Assembly: GCA_026874595.1 (NCBI GenBank)
Contig: CM049318.1
Span: 39,267,956-39,331,955, forward strand
Reading direction: 5' to 3'
Source: Sipunculus nudus
Lineage: Eukaryota; Annelida; Sipuncula; Golfingiida; Sipunculidae
DNA: 64,000 bases
The notes beneath the pieces were generated by a model. The model did not search any database. It was not told where the DNA came from and saw only the letters and a program-made list of their open reading frames with translations. A program made the translations under genes and the position numbers. Numbering within the stretch: the first letter of the stretch is position 1; every line of letters begins with the position of its first letter. Positions 60,951-64,000 of the stretch are shown here, one piece after another.

Positions 60951-61904
60951 TCATTTCGAAATGAAACACCTAGAAATCATACCAGAGAACACAGTGTTCA
61001 AAGTAACATTGGTAGACTGCGACTTTATAATTTTCACAAAAGATTATGTCATGTGACATTATATGTGTCATATTTTGAGTATGACATTATCTCCTGTGAA
61101 ATTATATCATGGAACATGATATCTGGGTTCTGTGATATTATTATGTTACACAAGGTATCATACTTCCAGGAAAATATATCCGTATATCAATAACACAGGA
61201 CTCTGATACCATATGCAGGTGACCAGGCCAGGCCTGACTTAAGGCATATCAGTCATCATCAGTGCCATCTAGGAGATGATAAATAACTAACATATGACTC
61301 GGAAATTCTCAGCAGCATCTGGGTCAAAATGAGTGTGGGTTGTAGGGAAGGGTGTAGGTATGTGACGGTTGTATCCTCAACATCTGGGTACTCCCAGGAT
61401 TTGTTTATACAACATGACTAAGATTTAAGTAGCTGTGGTCAGGAGAGACCCTGCTCAAGGCCAGCGTGCTGTGACTGAGTGTAACAGTACTGTCTTCTCA
61501 TTCTACCAACAGCTGGCAGACCCAGTTTTGCAGGAAAGATGGACCACAGACAGTGCTGAATTGGTAGGCTGCCAGCTGTGTACTCTACATCTAGCTTTAT
61601 GAACGGCTTTCATGGGATTTAGGGACAGGGCTCAGTGGTTTATAAGTCTCCACTAAGGGACCAGAAGAACCAAAACGCAACCAAAATCTTAGGAAAGGCA
61701 AAAATAGTGCAAAGATAAAACAAGAGTTAAAGTCCCCTTCATTTGTGTAAAGTCAACTAAATCTTAAAGATTGAATTTGAGGCACAGTCACCAAACTCAC
61801 ACCATTGATGCATCTTTTGAAGGGCAATTTATTTAGAATATGGATGACATATTTCTCAAGGTCACAGAAGAAGTCTTTCAAAGCTGACATTAGCACAATA
61901 ACTA

Positions 61905-62375
61905 AAAAAATCATCACTGTCATGACCATCATATTCCCCATCTCTCATCCTCATCACTATTATCATCAGCAACATCATCATCCTAATCACTATTGAAACA
62001 AACATAATTTTAACCATTATGGTCATGATTATCATATCACCAAAGATCACTACCTCTGATCACTACGACCGTCGTGATCACTACCACCGCTGTGACCACT
62101 ACCACCACAGTGATCACTATATAGCTTCCACCGCTGTTATCACTACTACCACCATGATCACTACCACCACCGTGATCACTACCACCACTGCCATCATCAT
62201 CATGATATTTATAGTCAACTCCATTGACTTTGCAATCATCATCATCAACCTCATCATGAGCAGCATTATGATCATCTTGATACTTAAGATCTCTCATCAT
62301 CATCTTCATCCTCCTCCTCCTCCTCCTCACCATCCTCCTGTTCTTCATCATCATCATCATCATCTTTTTAGTCAT
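61905..62375. repeat. (ATC/CAC)n cryptic triplet tract with a GATCACTACCACC motif array
   Basis: 61,915-62,040 and 62,215-62,370 are CAT/ATC/CTC triplet-rich. Between them (62,041-62,200) GTGATCACTACCACC-like units recur every 15-18 bp, with TGATCA palindromes. The 127-129-codon ORFs on both strands are low-complexity (T-, H- and I-rich on plus; V-, D-, G- and M-rich on minus) and I do not call them genes. Confidence 0.85.
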
Positions 62376-62689
62376 CACATGGTATACACCATCTCCTGTG
62401 AGAATTAATCCACTCATCACCGCATGGTGAATTTTACATCGATAATTACATGAAAGATTACAAATCTCTTTGAAGTACAGCCAACATTAATAATGGGCGC
62501 ATTCAACCAAGGAAGGTTGTGACATGGATTTCCTACATTAATACACCCCCTACCTAATGACCTGGGTCTAAAATGTGTTCAGCAGGCCTCTACACAGACA
62601 AGCTGTGAGGTTTATTAGCAACTTGTTTTGCTAGCCACAATTTGCAGGATTTAATCATGCAGATCTGTGATTATGACTACAGACAGGTC

Positions 62690-62935
62690 CCTTTCTAATG
62701 AACAGTGACAACATGCTGGTCCCTGCGTGATGAACGTCCCCCTGGAGAGAGCGACGTAATCAATCAGAACAAGTCATTTCCTTTAGTTTAACGTCCTGTT
62801 CATGGTTACTTTATAATGGTGAAAATCGCAGCGTCACCACTCATCGCCTGACAGTGTGTCATGGGTGCAGGTTTTCTGATTGTAAACACTTATAAAAACG
62901 AGCGATTGCTCAAGAGAAATGATCGCAATATATAA
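62690..62935. promoter_or_regulatory. CpG-enriched unique segment
   Basis: CpGs cluster (CCTGCGTGATGAACGTCC, GAGAGCGACGTAATCAATC, AAATCGCAGCGTCACC, CATCGCCTGAC, AACGAGCGATTG) in sequence that matches no repeat in the window. GACGTAATCAATCAG includes a CRE-half-like and a homeobox/PBX-like word. It may be a regulatory element or a nearby promoter; no donor or ORF supports an exon. Confidence 0.28.
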
Positions 62936-63340
62936 TTGACCTGACAAATCTGAGGTGGTTAAGTAGTTTATGGTGCATTCACTGTTGCATATTTTTAATC
63001 TGTCATTCTTTAATAAACGTTTTCTTGATGACGAAGAATGAACATCCACGGTTGTGTGCTAGAACTAATGCTTGTAGATTTATATTTCACGTACACAGGA
63101 TTTTATGGACTGGTGTAATGTTAATACACAGATGTTTCCTCTCCGTTATAAAATCATTGGCATCTGTTCTGGCAACAACAACTTTGCACAGTCAGTCAGA
63201 ATGTAATTCATAATACACACAGGGCATGTGTATTTGTGTTACAGTTGTTCCTTGTGTATTCATACCTTGTTACACCCACATTTTTCATAAAATAGGGAAC
63301 ATATTATTTTCTCCTTTAGTCATATACAAGGTATAACATT

Positions 63341-63421
63341 AAAGGACTTATTCACATACCAGGTTTGTTTAATATACATGCAATACAGTGTTTTCTCCTT
63401 AAAATATCATGGTTTCTGCCA
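63341..63421 (+). repeat. Dispersed repeat family D, copy 2, interrupted
   Basis: AAAGGACTTATTCACATACC to AGTGTTTTCTCCTTAAAATA matches 12,375-12,445. It is cut off after about 80 bp where family F begins. Confidence 0.65.
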
Positions 63422-64000
63422 TTTTTAGCTCAGCTGACTATAAGTCATCTGAGCAATATTCGTGGTCCATTGTCCATCGTCCGTCCATCTGTCCGTCCGT
63501 CCGTCCATAGATGTGGCACATTTTGAAACTGTAAGACCTAGGAATCCAAAATTCAGCATAATGTTAGATGTCCCCAAGTTCTCCTACCAAGCCGAAAACT
63601 GGGTCTTTGCGACTTTGTTCCTTTGAGAAATTAAGGAAAAACCTCAATTTTTTATTAAAAAACTATTTTTACACTTCAGGACTGCCTAATTTCAAAACCA
63701 CTCATCTGTTTTTCCTCATATTTACCATAAATAATCCTCTATATATTTCCTATGTACATGCCAGAAAGTAGGTCTGTATTATATAATTTAAAGAAGTTAT
63801 GGGCCCAGACATAATGCATTTTGTAAATAATCAAGAAAGAAATTTGATCACTTAACACAAAACTTGTTAAAGCTAAGCACTTTTTTCCAGTTATATTACT
63901 TTTATTAATCAAAAATAAATTGTACACCCAAAATTAAATCAAAATCTTTTAAATTTTTTAAAATATCAGCAAAAATAAAAAAATGGTACCTTAAATTTTG
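63422..64000 (+). repeat. Dispersed element family F, copy 3, runs off the window
   Basis: The head TTTTAGCTCAGCTGACTATA and CATCTGAGCAATATTCG lead into a CCGTCCGTCCGTCC run. The body has CTCCTACCAAGCCGAAAACT and TTGTTCCTTTGAGAAATTA, collinear with 17,878-18,470. The 3' end lies beyond the window. Confidence 0.8.

Noticed and set aside
62019-62420. Opposing 129- and 127-codon ORFs
   Set aside because: Both come from triplet-rich ATC/CAC sequence; low-complexity residues only.
1-64000. Reverse transcriptase, transposase, integrase, Rep/helicase or viral protein fragments
   Set aside because: None of the open frames shows recognisable catalytic motifs; every mobile element seen here appears non-autonomous.

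Overview
This looks like a 64 kb piece of a large, AT-rich, repeat-dense animal nuclear genome. There are no closely packed ORFs, ribosome-binding sites or operons. Open frames are short and most fall inside repeats, GT..AG splice-type signals can be seen, and microsatellites and terminal-inverted-repeat elements are everywhere. The repeat vocabulary suggests a lophotrochozoan and most likely a mollusc, perhaps a bivalve: AGGTCA-rich degenerate units, TTTTAGCTCAGCTGAC-headed elements followed by CCGTCCGTCC runs, GGGTTCTCCGGCTTCCTCC-type SINEs, and elements with internal tandem cores. That placement comes from family recognition and was not checked by a search.

Coding content is very low. The best candidate is a plus-strand gene of widely spaced small exons. 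A CpG-dense promoter-like island lies at about 15.36-16.36 kb, and in it a short ORF (15,783-15,839) runs in phase 0 to a GTAAGT donor. A well-formed internal exon at 45,060-45,156 has a polypyrimidine tract and CAG acceptor, one open frame entered at phase 0 and left at phase 1, and a GTAATT donor. A possible terminal exon at 57,828 carries an in-phase stop and an AATAAA. A second CpG-dense block at 32.09-32.43 kb ends at a GTGAGT donor and could be an alternative first, untranslated exon. The product is not recognised. If this model is right, most of the window from 15.8 to 57.8 kb is intron.

Region by region: 0.07-0.68 kb holds an ~87-bp tandem array; 2.4-14.8 kb holds dispersed repeats, two minisatellites and SINE relics; 15.4-16.6 kb is the CpG island with a minus-strand 97-codon ORF; 17.9-19.2 kb is a tandem pair of one dispersed element; 22.3-25.6 kb holds a MITE, SINEs and a repeat; 26.84-28.61 kb is a Helitron-like element with a 280-bp higher-order tandem core; 30.1-33.4 kb holds inverted-repeat structures, a MITE, a SINE and a CpG block; 34.8-35.0 kb is a dispersed repeat; 38.89-40.88 kb is a 1,995-bp element with 264-bp inverted termini inserted in a TA microsatellite; 45.44-47.26 kb is a MITE that contains a second element; 51.95-52.76 kb is an 812-bp inverted-repeat element; 60.66-60.95 and 61.9-62.4 kb are minisatellite and trinucleotide tracts; and 63.34-64.0 kb is one repeat inserted in another, running off the window.

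The most interesting content is the mobile-element architecture. A ~140-bp monomer that carries the 12-bp palindrome GGTGGCGCCACC forms the core of two elements with unrelated ends, at 27 kb and, in the opposite orientation, at 46 kb. No transposase, reverse transcriptase, Rep/helicase, rRNA, intact tRNA or CRISPR array was seen.
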